The notes beneath the pieces are model-generated. The model worked only from the letters and a program-made list of their open reading frames with translations. It was not told the origin of the DNA and searched no databases. Position numbers and translations under genes: made by a program. This document shows, piece by piece, positions 12,584 to 23,708 of a DNA stretch of 64,000 nt (its first letter is position 1; each line of letters begins with the position of its first letter). This DNA is from Allodiplogaster sudhausi (lineage: Eukaryota; Nematoda; Chromadorea; Rhabditida; Diplogasteridae): NCBI GenBank assembly GCA_945643635.1, contig CALZFC010000146.1, positions 1 to 64,000 of the forward strand, read 5' to 3'.

Positions 12584-12595
12584 ACAGAGAGAGGA

Positions 12596-12597
12596 AC

Positions 12598-12636
<39 letters not shown>

Positions 12637-12655
12637 GAGAGAACGAGAGAGAGAA
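12596..12655. repeat. (GA)n microsatellite
   Basis: GA/GAAC array directly after the PPxY gene stop codon. Confidence 0.85.
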
Positions 12656-12835
12656 AGCATTTGTATTATTCATATACTTACATCGGGTAACTTTTAAAGA
12701 AAAAACGGAACAGAATAAATCGTCACTTCAATTATAGTATTTTTTGCTTTTTATGTTTAACAATGCAAAAAAGGTGAGGAATGAAATGTCACGGAATGAA
12801 TTGTTACGAAATAAGGGAATTAGGAATTAGAGATA

Positions 12836-13420
12836 TTATATGAGGCGAGCGTCCCCAACGAGATCGAACTGAGAGAGAGGAACGCCGTGGAGGGACAGCC
12901 GAGTCTCCCTTCTCACTCCACGCTACTCTTCTCCTTCCCCCTTCAGCACGAGTAGGAGAGAGAGGAGAGATGAAAGAGAGAAAGAGAGAGAGAGAGAGAG
13001 AGAGTGAGAGGGAAACTACTGAGAAGAGAGGGTGAGAGAGGAGGGAAGGAGATAGGATAGAGATAAAACAGAGAGAGAAAGAAAAGAGTGAGAGAGCGAC
13101 TGACGTTGCCTGAGTACTTCTTCATTGAGCATGCCCTTGGCTGGTTTGCCAATGAGAGTGGGATCCTTGAGTTCGAAGTCATTGCCTGTCCTATTGACAA
13201 TCTTCATGTTACTCTTTCCTTCCACTGAGATTCTCAGCCGATTCTTCTTCGAGAAGAGCTGAATTCAACGGTGTAAATACACAAACAAGTCTCTTAAGAT
13301 ATAAATAAAGATATAATAAACTAGAAAGTGAATAAAACAGCATAGTAACCTTGACATGGAGCCAATGACCATCGCAGAGTGAAAACTTCTTCACAGACTT
13401 CGCAATGTTTTCGTCTCTTG
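12836..13420 (-). CDS. laminin-G domain, C-terminal exons (partial gene)
   Basis: Three exons in phase: 13420-13350, 13258-13118 and 12922-12836 (stop TAA). They encode about 98 residues matching the second half of a laminin-G domain: FSLCDGHWLHVK (the DG.WH strand), then KNRLRISVEGKS, DPTLIGKP and finally LHGVPLSQFDL just before the stop. The placement fits the last LG module of a laminin alpha chain, perlecan- or agrin-like extracellular matrix protein. The Cys usually found in the GC(I/V)R strand is replaced by Val (RGVRRE). The first half of the domain is not found immediately upstream, where a 54-bp tandem array sits. Either it lies across a long intron or the gene is broken there. Confidence 0.65.
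12958..13015. repeat. (GA)n microsatellite
   Basis: GA array inside the intron of the laminin-G exons. Confidence 0.8.
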
Positions 13421-13589
13421 CTGAAACAACGTGCTTTGGTAAAGGACTGATGTAAAAGGAAAAGGTCTACTTGTTCTCTCACTCTCCATCTATCCTTCTC
13501 TGAACCTCTCTCTCTCCCTCTCTCTGCTTCTTCTACTTGTTCTACCACTCTCTATCTCTCTTTCTCTGTACATCTCTCGCTCTGTCTGC

Positions 13590-14020
13590 AACTCTATGGG
13601 AAAGAGAGCAAGGAGAAATATAAGAGAGAGAAGAGAGAGGCAGACATGGCTGGGAAAGAGAGCAATGAGAAATAGAAGAGAGGGAAGAGAGAGGCAGACA
13701 TGGATGGGAAAAGAGAAAGGAGAAATAGAAGAGAGGGAAGAGAAAGGCAGACATGGCTGGGAAAGAGAGCAAGGAGAAATAGAAGAGAGTGAAGAGAGAG
13801 GCAGACATGGTGGGGAAAGAGAGCAAGGAGAAATAGAAGAGAGGGAAGAGAGAGGCAGACATGGCTGGGAAAGAGAGCAAGGAGAAATAGAAGAGAGGGA
13901 AGAGAGAGGCAGACATGGCTGGGAAAAGAGAAAGGAGAAATAGAAGAGAGTGAAGAGAGAGGCAGACATGGCTGGGAAAGAGAGCAAGGAGAAATAGAAG
14001 AGAGGGAAGAGAGAGTAAGT
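13590..14020. repeat. 54-bp tandem repeat, about 8 copies
   Basis: The motif CAGACATGG recurs at about 13641, 13695, 13748, 13802, 13856, 13910 and 13964, a period of 53-54 bases. Because 54 is a multiple of three, several frames stay open across it on both strands, producing repeated 18-residue peptides. No splice or start context supports translation. Confidence 0.9.
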
Positions 14021-15300
14021 GAAGGCTGTCTATGCCTTCTGATTGTGAGAAGTCACACACTCCTGGGATAAAAGAGTGCCATATTTTAATAGAGGATATT
14101 ATAAATCGAGCTCTCGTGGCATCTGTATATTTCTATCGGGAGCATTCTCTCCTCTTGTTCTTCATGCATAGTTTTCCTCTTCTCTCCATTGTAAATGCTT
14201 TTCCAATTGAACGAAGAAAAAAGAAAGTAAAAAGCAAGTGATGATCTCGATAATTTCAATGAATAATTCTTCAATTGTCTCTGATGAGAATGAAAAAGCA
14301 ACAAGCTCCAGTGAACCCTTTCCACGTGAAAGATTCCTTTCTACCGCTGATGTGAGATATCTAATTTAACAAATAAATGATTGGGGCATTCGCCCAGACA
14401 ACGTTATAAAGCTCAGGTAAGCTCAGATATTCCTGCTTTGAGACATGCAAATTACTCAAAGTGATAATCACGTTCAAGATTTGCGACCTCATAAGTTTAA
14501 TTCAACTGACAATGAGAGAGAACGATTGGAGAGATGACCATAAGACAAAAGTAATCGTCAGGAGCCATGAAAGTCGATTTCATCACGAATTCGGGAAAGT
14601 TCCCGCGCGAGTTGGTCAATAAGTGGACAGGTTTTTAAAGAAAGATCTCTGTTAAAATATAGCATTCGAATTACCAACATACATACACATGTATGTATGT
14701 ACAAATGTCGAGAGTAGCTGCCATGATATCATTTCTACGTAGATCAATTCATGAATACATTAATCTAGATATGTAGTTTACATCGACTGTTACAAGTAAA
14801 TCTCAGGTGAGGAGGTATTTCTTTTGAGAAAGTGTGCAGGCTGGCTCCCTGAACTGAGTTCGAAAAGCCTCTTGCAACCTCAGTGAGTGAGTGAGCTGGT
14901 AATAATGATGGATGGGTTTGGGGGGGGGGGGGCGAGAACAGCTCTTTTAAGAGAAATATCATGATGAACTTTGTGCACGTTCAGTTTACCTTCTCCCCCG
15001 CACAATTATTTTTGGCAACTTCTTTGCCAGTCTCTTTCTCCAGCCATCTCTTTACCCTCTTTCACTCGCTCTCCTATCTCTCCTCTTTCTCTATTCCTCT
15101 CTTTCTTTCTTCTAATCTTTATTTTCCATTTCTGAGCTCCTGTGCCTTTCAGGATAGCCTGTTCTGCTCATTTGATGTCTTTCGTGATTCTTGGGCTCGG
15201 TTGTTGTTTTCATACTCTACATATTTCTCACATATGCTCACGATTCGAAGGATAAAAAGGGAAAGGAGAAGGAGAAGGCATTTATTTCATTCTTCCTATA
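14021..15300. other. gene-free stretch with a poly-G run
   Basis: No exon supported. AT-rich DNA with a run of 12 or more G near 14921 and the palindrome-like TACATACACATGTATGTATGT near 14678. Confidence 0.4.
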
Positions 15301-15692
15301 GAGAGAGAGAGTCAGGGTGAGATAAGAGATATGTATGTCAAAGAACGAGAGGGAAATGAGAGAGAGAGGAGAGAGAGGAGAGAAGAGATACAGAGAGATA
15401 AGGGAGATATCAAAGAACGAGAGGGAGAATGAGAAGGATAGGAGAGAGAGAGGAGAGAAGAGATGCAGACAGTTAGGGAGATATCAAAGACCGAGATGGA
15501 CAATGAGAAAGAGAAGACAGAGGAGAGAAGAGATGCAGAGAGATAAGGGAGATATCAAAGAACGAGAGGGAGAATGAGAAAGAGAAGACAGAGGAGAGAT
15601 GAGATGCAGAGAGATATGGGAGATATCAAAGAACGAGGTGAAGAATGAGAAGGATAGGAGAGAGAGAAAGAAGAAAAGAGATGCAGAGAGCA
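15301..15692. repeat. about 72-bp purine minisatellite
   Basis: GAGATATCAAAG recurs at about 15404, 15478, 15549 and 15620, a period of 71-74 bases, embedded in GA-rich sequence. Confidence 0.85.
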
Positions 15693-15996
15693 TGAGCTCA
15701 GACTGTTTTGTTGCATTCTAATGCGGAAGTTGCTGGATGCTTTCATCGTTGCTGCCCACTCCTCTCGTCCTCTTCTGCTCGCCGCACGATAAATGACCTC
15801 TTGATTTCTGTTTTTATTATTTTTCTGTAGTTGAATTGTTCAGCTCAGGCGTGAATGATGACGTCTCTTTCTCATTTGCTTTCTTCTTTGATGATGAAGT
15901 TGAGAAGACACATATGTATGTAGCTGGCTGAATTTCTTTTGGATGCGGCCGTTCTGCCATAAGCAACTGCTGGCTGCATTTCTGCGGTGCCAGGCA

Positions 15997-16061
15997 CTCG
16001 CTCACTCTCTCACTCTCTCTCTCTCTCGCTCACTCTCTCTCATTATCTCTCTCACTCTCAC

Positions 16062-16095
<34 letters not shown>
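15997..16095. repeat. (CT)n microsatellite
   Basis: CT/CACT array; one of few arrays here with the pyrimidine strand on +. Confidence 0.85.
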
Positions 16096-16097
<2 letters not shown>

Positions 16098-16334
16098 CAC
16101 CATCCGATCTTCCTGCCACTTTTCTTAAAGCTGGTGTTCCTAGTTGTGCCTTTTCTTTCGTTATTGAATTCCTCAAAGTCCAGTTCTTGAAATCATCGAA
16201 ATAGCATGTATGTACGTACATACAATACACCTAGAATTATCTTCCTTAGCTTGTTGTTATATATTTTCGTGAAGCTTTGCTCATTAATGAACCCTCTGTA
16301 AAAAATTTTTTTAAGGGAGCATTTGCAGTATAAA

Positions 16335-18205
16335 ATGAAGAATGTGCTGGTGTTATTGTGTTGGTGGTCGTGGACGGCCTCAGCTGACTCTTCTTCATCC
16401 TCCATCTGCTCTTCTTTCGGTCTCAATTACACCGCCGAGATCATTTGTTTGCGAAGTAAACTTGCTCTCTGTACCAGTCATGAACCTCCAATTGGTGAAG
16501 GTGGTTGATTTCTTGTTAATATCATAACTCACCATTACATATGAAAACATTTCCGTATTCAGTTATATTTCATTAACAAGTCTACATATCACAAGTCTGG
16601 TTTTAGATGTATGGAAGAAAGAAGAATCAGATAACCAAGAAATGAAGGAGAGAACGGAAGGGAAGGTAGATGAGAAGACTGCGTTGGGAAGACATCCACG
16701 TGGATCCCTCCCTCAGCCTTCTCATCTCTTTCTGTCTGGCCCTTTCTCGCATTTCTCCCAATCTTCCCATCCAATCATTTCTGCCTCTCCGGTGCCATCA
16801 GAAGTGACTGTCAACTCAACAAATGTAATAACGAAGGAACTTAAAGTTAACGGTACAATTTATTATTCCATGTTCACACGCTAAATTACGATGCAATAAC
16901 AACCATCATAACGCTAGTTGTTTTATAATCTATCTCAACTGATATCTCAATTGACATCTCAATTGACTTTGTACACTTTTAATTGTTTTCAGAAGACTTG
17001 GAGGAAATTCTGCGTGTGAAGTTGACAAGAGAACTGAACGGAAAACTAAACGACTTAAGTGGACATCTGGAGGAGAGAATTACTTTCTTGAAGAAGAAAA
17101 CTGATTCTGCCATCAGCCGACTTGAGGTGTCCACGGCTATTTGAGTTTCTTTCAGAAAGGGAACGAGAGTCGGATGTTTGATAAACGACAATTGATAGAA
17201 GAGTATTGAGAGAATCAGAGGAGAAGAAGCAAACCTAGTCATTTTTCTATCTTCTCAAATACATTGTAATCCAAATTTGAAAAACTTGTATTACTAGTAC
17301 TTTTGCTCCCGTAATAGCTATGCACAGTACGTAAATATATCTGCATGTATGTACATACATACATATGTACATATGTATATGACAGATTTGCAGCGAAGGT
17401 TTGCAGAAGAAGCTGCGGTTGCTGACTTCCCGAGTGCATCGTAGATGGAATAGAAAGGAAGAAGAGTACATCATAGTGAGAGAAGCGGAGTCGTGGTATG
17501 AAGCAGAAGAAGAGTGCGTGGCATGGGGAGGCCACCTCGTCTCCATCCATTCCCACTCTGACAACTCCTTCATCCGAGGTCTTCTTCTCCCTTCCAGTCC
17601 TCGAAGAATTCCTGATCATTCAGACTTGGTACCCTCCGATGGAATCTGGATTGGTCTCAATGATGTTCAAACAGAAGCACAATTCGTCTTCACAGATCAA
17701 ACTCCTTTCAACTTCGCGAACTGGCTTCGAGGTTTGCAAATACGTTTAGAGATATTACTATATACATAGATAGGAAGTATCCAGCGGATAATTAAACAGT
17801 AGCGCTAGAGAACCACTTTGATTGCGTTGCTTGTCGCTCGGTCGAGAGAGCATGCGAAATAGGAAGACGGCTCTGACCTACCGTAGCTAATTCTCTATCA
17901 GCCAGTTTTCACGTTACTTTTGTAATGAAAGAAAATCGCTCAAACTTTCTGGATATATCTACATATGTTTTACGCAAAGATGAACTTATCCACATTGAAG
18001 AAAACTTAGGTTATTTATTCCCCGGATACCTCCTTTAATACAAGGAAGGATGTATGATCTGAAAATGACTAAAGTTGAAAGAAAAGGAAATTAAGGCGAG
18101 CCAGACAACGTGCAGCACAATGAGAACTGCATAGTGATGGTGCCGAGCGGAGAGTGGGCGGACTCCCTCTGTCTCCTCAGACGATCCTTCGCGTGTAAGA
18201 GATGA
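16335..18205 (+). CDS. secreted C-type lectin with coiled-coil stalk
   Basis: Five exons join in phase: 16335-16500, 16607-16852, 16993-17126, 17386-17731 and 18096-18205, for 333 residues. It opens with a signal peptide (MKNVLVLLCWWSWTASA). A Ser/Pro-rich, possibly glycosylated linker follows (NSTN sequon). Exon 3 encodes a heptad-like charged helix (about 45 residues, EDLEEILRVKLTRELNGKL) suited to oligomerisation. The C-type lectin fold follows: SWYEAEEECVAWGGHLVSIH, then GIWIGLNDV, FANWLRGEPDN, ENCIVM, WADSLC and FACK before the stop. EPDN stands where Ca-binding lectins have EPN or QPD, so sugar binding is uncertain. The architecture (signal, stalk, lectin head) resembles collectin-like or nematode clec proteins used extracellularly in recognition. 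Confidence 0.88.
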
Positions 18206-18337
18206 CTCGCCTTTCCATGTGTCCTTCCTTACATCTGATCTCTTCTTTACTTCTAACAAACTATTATCCCTACTGTTAGTTACAAGCTGCTATGTATTGA
18301 ACAGAATGCATTGGAAATATCATTAGGCAGAAGTGCA

Positions 18338-18450
18338 CATTTATATAGATCGGGAGCTATGCGAGTCGTCTTCCATTTATATAGATCGAGAGCTATGCGA
18401 GTCGTCTTCCATTTATATAGATCGAAAGCTATGCGAGTCGTCTTCCATTT
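18338..18450. repeat. 36-bp tandem repeat, 3 copies
   Basis: Three near-identical 36-base copies starting CATTTATATAGATCG and ending GCGAGTCGTCTTC, at about 18338, 18374 and 18410, plus a short partial copy. Copies differ by one or two bases. Confidence 0.9.
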
Positions 18451-18807
18451 ATGCACACGTGTACCTCACAAGGAATATTGGGAAGCTTTATTATTAAATA
18501 GAAACTCTAATCGTTGAACCATGCTGCTGTGGAGTTGTGTGTATCAAACTAGAATACGTGACATTGGGATTCAAGGGAATTATTGCACTTTTCCTTCCAC
18601 AGAGTACATCGCGAAGTCCGCAAAGTACCACATCTTCAGTCCCCATATAAACCCCTTCTACCCGTGAATAAACAGTTTCAGTGTTCTTTTCTAGTGTTCC
18701 CGCATCGAATCTACTTCCCTCTGTCCCCTCCTTGCAGGTTCCGGCGTTGTCGTATCGAGGAGTGAGGACAAGGAAGAAGGATAAGGAAAGGAGTACGGCC
18801 AGTGAGA

Positions 18808-18808
18808 G

Positions 18809-18900
<92 letters not shown>
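18808..18900. repeat. (GA)n microsatellite
   Basis: GA array interrupted once by TGCA; purine strand on +. Confidence 0.9.
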
Positions 18901-19534
18901 AGGCAAGTCCTGGAGGACTCGTGAGAGATACAGCAAGAGGTTGCTGGCGATAGCGTCTCGCCGTACTGTATCTGCCGCTTATGTGAGAGGCCAGTTTGGT
19001 GAGAACGAGATAACGTGTAATCGTTCCTTTTCTGGCGAGGACGAAGATTACAACTCTTGTTGCTAGCCGTCAAAGACAAGTTCGCATTTTGGGACTTTGG
19101 TACTTTGTCTAAAGTAGAAAAGAAAAGGTACAGTAATATGCATATATAATAAAAAGCCATCATAGAGACGCAAGGAACGCGGAAAGATTTTGTAGAGCTG
19201 AAAGAAGAGATGAAGTCATTAAATGAGTATCGCCTTCGGAAACGGTCTCCGCTGACGCCCGTCGCGGAAGAGAACCGAGCCCCTCAAACAACCCTATTTT
19301 CCTTTTTGAAGACTTACATAAATGAAAATTCAAGTATTGTTTCAACAGCCTTATATAAAGGAACTATTCAGACGTAGAATAGGAACATTCTAAGTAGATT
19401 GTACATTTGCTAACTTGATCGAAACATTACATTTGAAATGAGTTCGTGAGCTTTGTGTGCATTGGAAGGAGCTGAAACGAGCAGTGTTTCGTAGACTGAG
19501 ACCGCACTCTCGAATAGAAGGCGGAGATTACAGG

Positions 19535-19845
19535 AGAGAGACGAGGAGGATCTACAATCAGAGAGAGGCCAGAGAAAGAGAGAGACGAGGAGGATCTACA
19601 ATCAGAGAGAGGCCAGAGAAAGAGAGAGACGAGGAGGATCTACAATCAGAGAGAGGCCAGAGAAAGAGAGAGACGAGGAAGATCTACAATCAGAGCGAGG
19701 CCAGAGAAAGAGAGAGACGAGAAGGATCTACAATCAGAGAGAGGCCAGAGAAAGAGAGAGACGAGTAGGATCTACAATCAGAGAGAGGCCAGAGAAAGAG
19801 AGAGACGAGGAGGATCTACAATCAGAGAGAGGCCAGAGAAATAGA
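19535..19845. repeat. 44-bp tandem repeat, about 7 copies
   Basis: The core GATCTACAATCAGAG recurs every 44 bases (for example at 19551, 19595 and 19639). Copies differ by a few substitutions. The period is not a multiple of three, so a constant reading frame is not kept. Confidence 0.9.
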
Positions 19846-19925
19846 AGGAACATTGGGAGAGACAAAAAGGGGAAGAATTTGACTGCTTCGTTTTTTTCTC
19901 ATTGTGTTGATTTTTATTAGAGATC

Positions 19926-20073
19926 TCAAAAAAAATTGACCATAACTTGAGAGTGTGAAAGAGAATGAATTGCTAACAGAACGGAGAACTGCAGAAGAGC
20001 TTCTTCCAATGCTTCCTCGAGAGAGAGCCCAGCTAGACGAGGTTTCTCCAGACGAATCGCAATGTCTTCTGCC
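19926..20073 (-). CDS. unrecognised C-terminal exon
   Basis: A CTTTCAG acceptor at 20074 is followed by 48 codons and a TGA at 19926. The peptide looks protein-like (AEDIAIRLEKPRLAGL, then SLEEALEEALLQFSVLL). No upstream exon could be joined confidently and no family is recognised. Confidence 0.3.
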
Positions 20074-20237
20074 CTGAAAGAGGTGAATTGCAAAGAGTGA
20101 ATGGTGGCTGCAAGATTGCAGCTGGGATTGACTCCACCACTGGGACTACCCTAACACCATGTGCATCTATGTATGTATGCAAAACGGGATATGTGAGGAG
20201 AGTCGGGAACATCCCTTGGGACAGAAGATTCACGAGC

Positions 20238-20240
20238 TGT

Positions 20241-20281
<41 letters not shown>

Positions 20282-20348
20282 TAGTGAGTGAGGGACAGAA
20301 AGATAGAGCGGTTGAGAGAGAATGGTGAGGGTGGGAGCGAAAGCGATC

Positions 20349-20397
<49 letters not shown>

Positions 20398-20455
20398 TGA
20401 GAGAAAGAGAGCGAGAGAGAAAAGAGAAAGAGAGAGAAAAGAGAGAGTGTGAGAG

Positions 20456-20495
<40 letters not shown>

Positions 20496-20536
20496 GTTGA
20501 GATAGAATGGTGAGGGTGGGAGCGAAAGCGATCGAA

Positions 20537-20567
<31 letters not shown>

Positions 20568-20860
20568 ATGAGTGAGAGAAAGAGAGCGAGAGAAAAGAGA
20601 AAGAGAAAGAGAGAGAAAGAGAGAGTGTGAGAGATTGAGAGAGAGAGCGAGAGAGAAAGATAGAGAGAGAGCAAGAGAGCAAGAGAGAGAGCAAGAAAGA
20701 GAAAGAGAAAGAAAAGAGAGAGTGTGAGAGATAGACAGAGAGAGAGAGCGATCGAGAGAGAGAGAGAGAGAGAGACAGAGAGAGAGATCAAGCAAGAGAG
20801 AGAGCAAGAAAGAGAAAGAGAGAGAGAGAGAGAGCGATCGAGAGAGAGCGAGAGAGAGAG

Positions 20861-20905
<45 letters not shown>

Positions 20906-20934
20906 TCAAGCAAGAGAGAGAGCAAGAAAGAGAA

Positions 20935-20965
<31 letters not shown>

Positions 20966-20986
20966 AAGCAATAGAGAGAGAGAGAG

Positions 20987-21033
<47 letters not shown>
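20238..21033. repeat. 0.8-kb GA-rich purine tract
   Basis: An almost continuous run of GA dinucleotides with GAAA, GAGC and GATC interruptions and two copies of a GGTGAGGGTGGGAGCGAAAG block, one near 20325 and one near 20510. Almost every base on + is a purine. Long Ser/Leu and Arg/Glu open frames across it are artefacts of the repeat. Confidence 0.95.
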
Positions 21034-21037
<4 letters not shown>

Positions 21038-21288
21038 AGCCAAGTAGAGATAGAACGAAGCTCGGGCTGAAGAGAATGAGCACGGCGAGAAGAAGAGACT
21101 AGAAGAGAGCGGCGACGGGCAGAAAAAGAGGCCAGCAGTGAAGAAGAAGAAGACTCTCGACGCCAACGGCGAAGTCGCCATTCACTCAAAGCGAGAATTT
21201 CATTGCTATTTAATCATCTGCATCGCAGAATGTAGTCTTATCTAATATATAAAGATTTAATTTTGTTTATTATTTGTTCTTATCAAAA

Positions 21289-21640
21289 CTACATAATGAC
21301 ATGATCTAACTGGTCTGCGCCGATCGGCCTATCTAGACCGTTGAATTGTTTGAGAGAAAGACGACGAATGCAAGGATCCGCCTCATCCATCTCGCTTTGC
21401 CACTCCTAAAAAAACATATTGTTTCCTTGTGTCAAACTATAAACAACGTTAAGGAAAGAGTGCGAACACAACCATCCAAAATGCAAGATGTTTCGTTAGA
21501 ACAGTGACAAAAGAATACTTAGTTGACGGAGTGCGAATAACCTCATCTGTGACATTCGAAGACGTTCTTTGCAAGGGAAGACGAGACATAGGTTGCGGGA
21601 GCAGAGTTGTGTATGGAGAGGGTGAAGGGAGGGGCAGAAG
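21289..21640 (-). CDS. unrecognised protein, C-terminal exons
   Basis: Terminal exon 21405-21289 encodes 38 residues (EWQSEMDEADPCIRRLSLKQ then FNGLDRPIGADQLDHVIM) and TAG, after a TTTTTTTAG acceptor. It joins in phase to an upstream exon ending at 21542 with a Ser/Pro-rich stretch then LPLQRTSSNVTDE. The end looks conserved and coding. The beginning of the gene was not found, and a large AAAAG array lies upstream. Confidence 0.4.
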
Positions 21641-21835
21641 TAGCACGAGTCTTTCCCATCACTCCTCCCAAGTGCCCCATCTCCTCTTCCCTGTCCATCT
21701 TCTGCCTTCTTCTTTCTCTTCCTTCGTCTTCTTTATTACCCCTTCTGCTCTATGTCAATTCCTACGCTGTTGCTTCTCTAAAGGGTGCCTTTTAGAAGAT
21801 GCTTCCTCATAATCTATTGCTTTATCTTCTCAAAA

Positions 21836-22216
21836 GAGAAAAGAAAAGAGCAGATAAAGAAAAGAAAAGAAAAGAAAAGAGCAGATAAAGAAAAGAAAGA
21901 AAAGAAAAGAAAAGAAAAGAAAAGAAAAGAAAAGAAAAGAAAAGAAAAGAAAAGAAAAGAAAAGAAAAGAAAAGAAAAGAAAAGAAAAGAAAAGAAAAGA
22001 AAAGAAAAGAAAAGAAAAGAAAAAAAAAAAAAGAAAAGAAAATAAAGGAAAAGGAAAGAAAAGAAAAGAAAAGAAAGAAAAGAAAAGAAAAGAAAAGAAC
22101 AGAAAAGAAAAGAAAAGAAAAGAAAAGAAAAGAACAGAAAAGAAAAGAAAAGAAAAGAAAAGAAAAGAAAAAAAAAGAAAAGAAAGAAAAAAAAAAAAGA
22201 AAAGAAAATCAAGGAA
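21836..22216. repeat. (AAAAG)n pentanucleotide microsatellite
   Basis: About 380 bases of AAAAG repeats with a few AGCAG, AACAG and poly-A interruptions. Confidence 0.95.
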
Positions 22217-22311
22217 AGAAAAGTACCGGAAGAGTAGGGAAAGCAAGAGCTTAAATGAGGACGTAGAAAAACAAAGGACAAAAAAATAAAGATATAAATA
22301 TAAAATGGAGA

Positions 22312-23504
22312 CACAGGAATTTTAAAGGAGGCCCACGCACGCTGAATAAGGGGCCACACGGGGGTGCGACCACGCCATGGCTCCTTATTCCGCACTCGCT
22401 CAGCCACTCTTCACCCGAGCAACCTCGCCGTGGCCCCTGATTCTCCTTGTGGTGGCCACTAATGTTTTTTGACGTCGAAATGGGGCCACGAGGGGGTTTA
22501 TTTTGTGTAAAAGTACGGTTGAGTGCTTTTCCGATGTTTTTAAAAAACGAGAAGGACGCTGCACTAAAATACTAGTGGCGCCATGGACTTTTTGTATGTG
22601 CTGTTCATTATCTATTTTCGCTCGGGTGGCTTCTGACTTAATTAGTTTGTTTTTCATGGTTTGCGATGGCTTGCAAGCGAAAATGCGACTACAGGATTGG
22701 ATCGAGGGGGCCCAACTGCAACTAGTCGCGTAACTTTAACAGGTCAGCGCTATTTTGTTTATTTTAAGCTCGCTGCGATGATTTTTTTGAAGACGGTGCT
22801 GCACCTGACGAGATCGAGCGCGACCTGTTCCGCGGCGAGAGAGACACTGAAGATGAGGACAGCGACGAAGATGTTTTGGAAGAAGACAACGGCGTGGACA
22901 CTGCGTTCGCACAAGGTCAACTGCTCCAGCAATGATTTTTTTTAAACTTCAAAGCTACTCTTCCAGCGTGCGGTGATGACTTCGACTGGTATCTGCGCAG
23001 CATGATGGGACAGGCAGGGAGACCACTCTTTCTCAAGAAGTGTTGACTAGGACAAGACTTACGATCTTTCCTTCCCGCTGGGATAGATAACGCCCCCTTG
23101 CCTGTATATTTTCCGCATGTTAGGATTCTCGTTTTGATTGTCATCTGATTCTGGTAACTAGGAGAATAAAGGTACTTGTCAAATTGATGAAAGCAGGAAT
23201 GAGAACAGCAACGAATAAGGAGCAGCGAATGGTGGGATAAGGGGCCCGGATGAGCTGGATAGGTGGCCCAAGTATGTGGAAAAGGGGGCCCGACAACGGA
23301 GAATAAGGGGCCCATGCTCGTTGTATAAGGGGCCACGACGCGCTCTTTCGGGAGCATAGGTGCTTGATCAGGGGCCCCGACAAGCGGAATAAGGGGCCCA
23401 CGCTGGGTCGATAAGGGGCCAAAACAGCTGCTCGGGTGGCCACTAATTTTTCCACGTCGTGGCCCCTTATTCAGCTTACGTGGGCCCCCTTTAAAATTCC
23501 TGTG
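22312..23504. mobile_element. TIR element with subterminal motif arrays
   Basis: A 1193-bp segment bounded by inverted repeats of about 46 bp, about 90% identical. The left end starts CACAGGAATTTTAAAGG and the right end finishes CCTTTAAAATTCCTGTG (with extra G/C). Dinucleotide GA flanks both ends, compatible with a 2-bp target duplication. Inside each end are many copies of a short motif around ATAAGGGGCC in both orientations, at least eight on the right (23227-23490) and about four on the left (22341-22500). A middle segment (about 22781-22935) encodes a very acidic stretch (ERDTEDEDSDEDVLEEDN). CACA(G) ends, short target duplication and subterminal arrays recall CACTA/EnSpm elements, but no transposase core is visible. 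Confidence 0.6.
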
Positions 23505-23708
23505 GAAGGAAAATTATTTGTAATTGCCACTTCCGTGTTGTGGATCATAAGTGTGAATGGTGTCACTGTGAAATCTTACGTGGTGCAAAATCGTCAGTAT
23601 AACTTCGATTTCCCGTCCGATAGCTGTGCCAAGAATGGGAGAGAATTCGTTTGTTCCATCTGCTGGCGGGCATCTCGTTCTCTTCAAAGGTCGCCTGTCG
23701 TTGTATTG

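Noticed and set aside
19535..19845. possible CRISPR array
   Set aside because: Copies are contiguous without unique spacers and the genome is eukaryotic; this is a minisatellite.
20033..20909. 250-residue Ser/Leu open frames on the - strand
   Set aside because: They translate the GA/CT repeat in different frames; no start context, splice sites or amino-acid diversity.
21498..21600. + strand peptide TKEYLVDGVRITSSV resembling the KEYxVDGV motif of SLK/STK10 kinases
   Set aside because: No kinase or coiled-coil exons nearby, and the - strand gives a better spliced C-terminal exon pair over the same bases.
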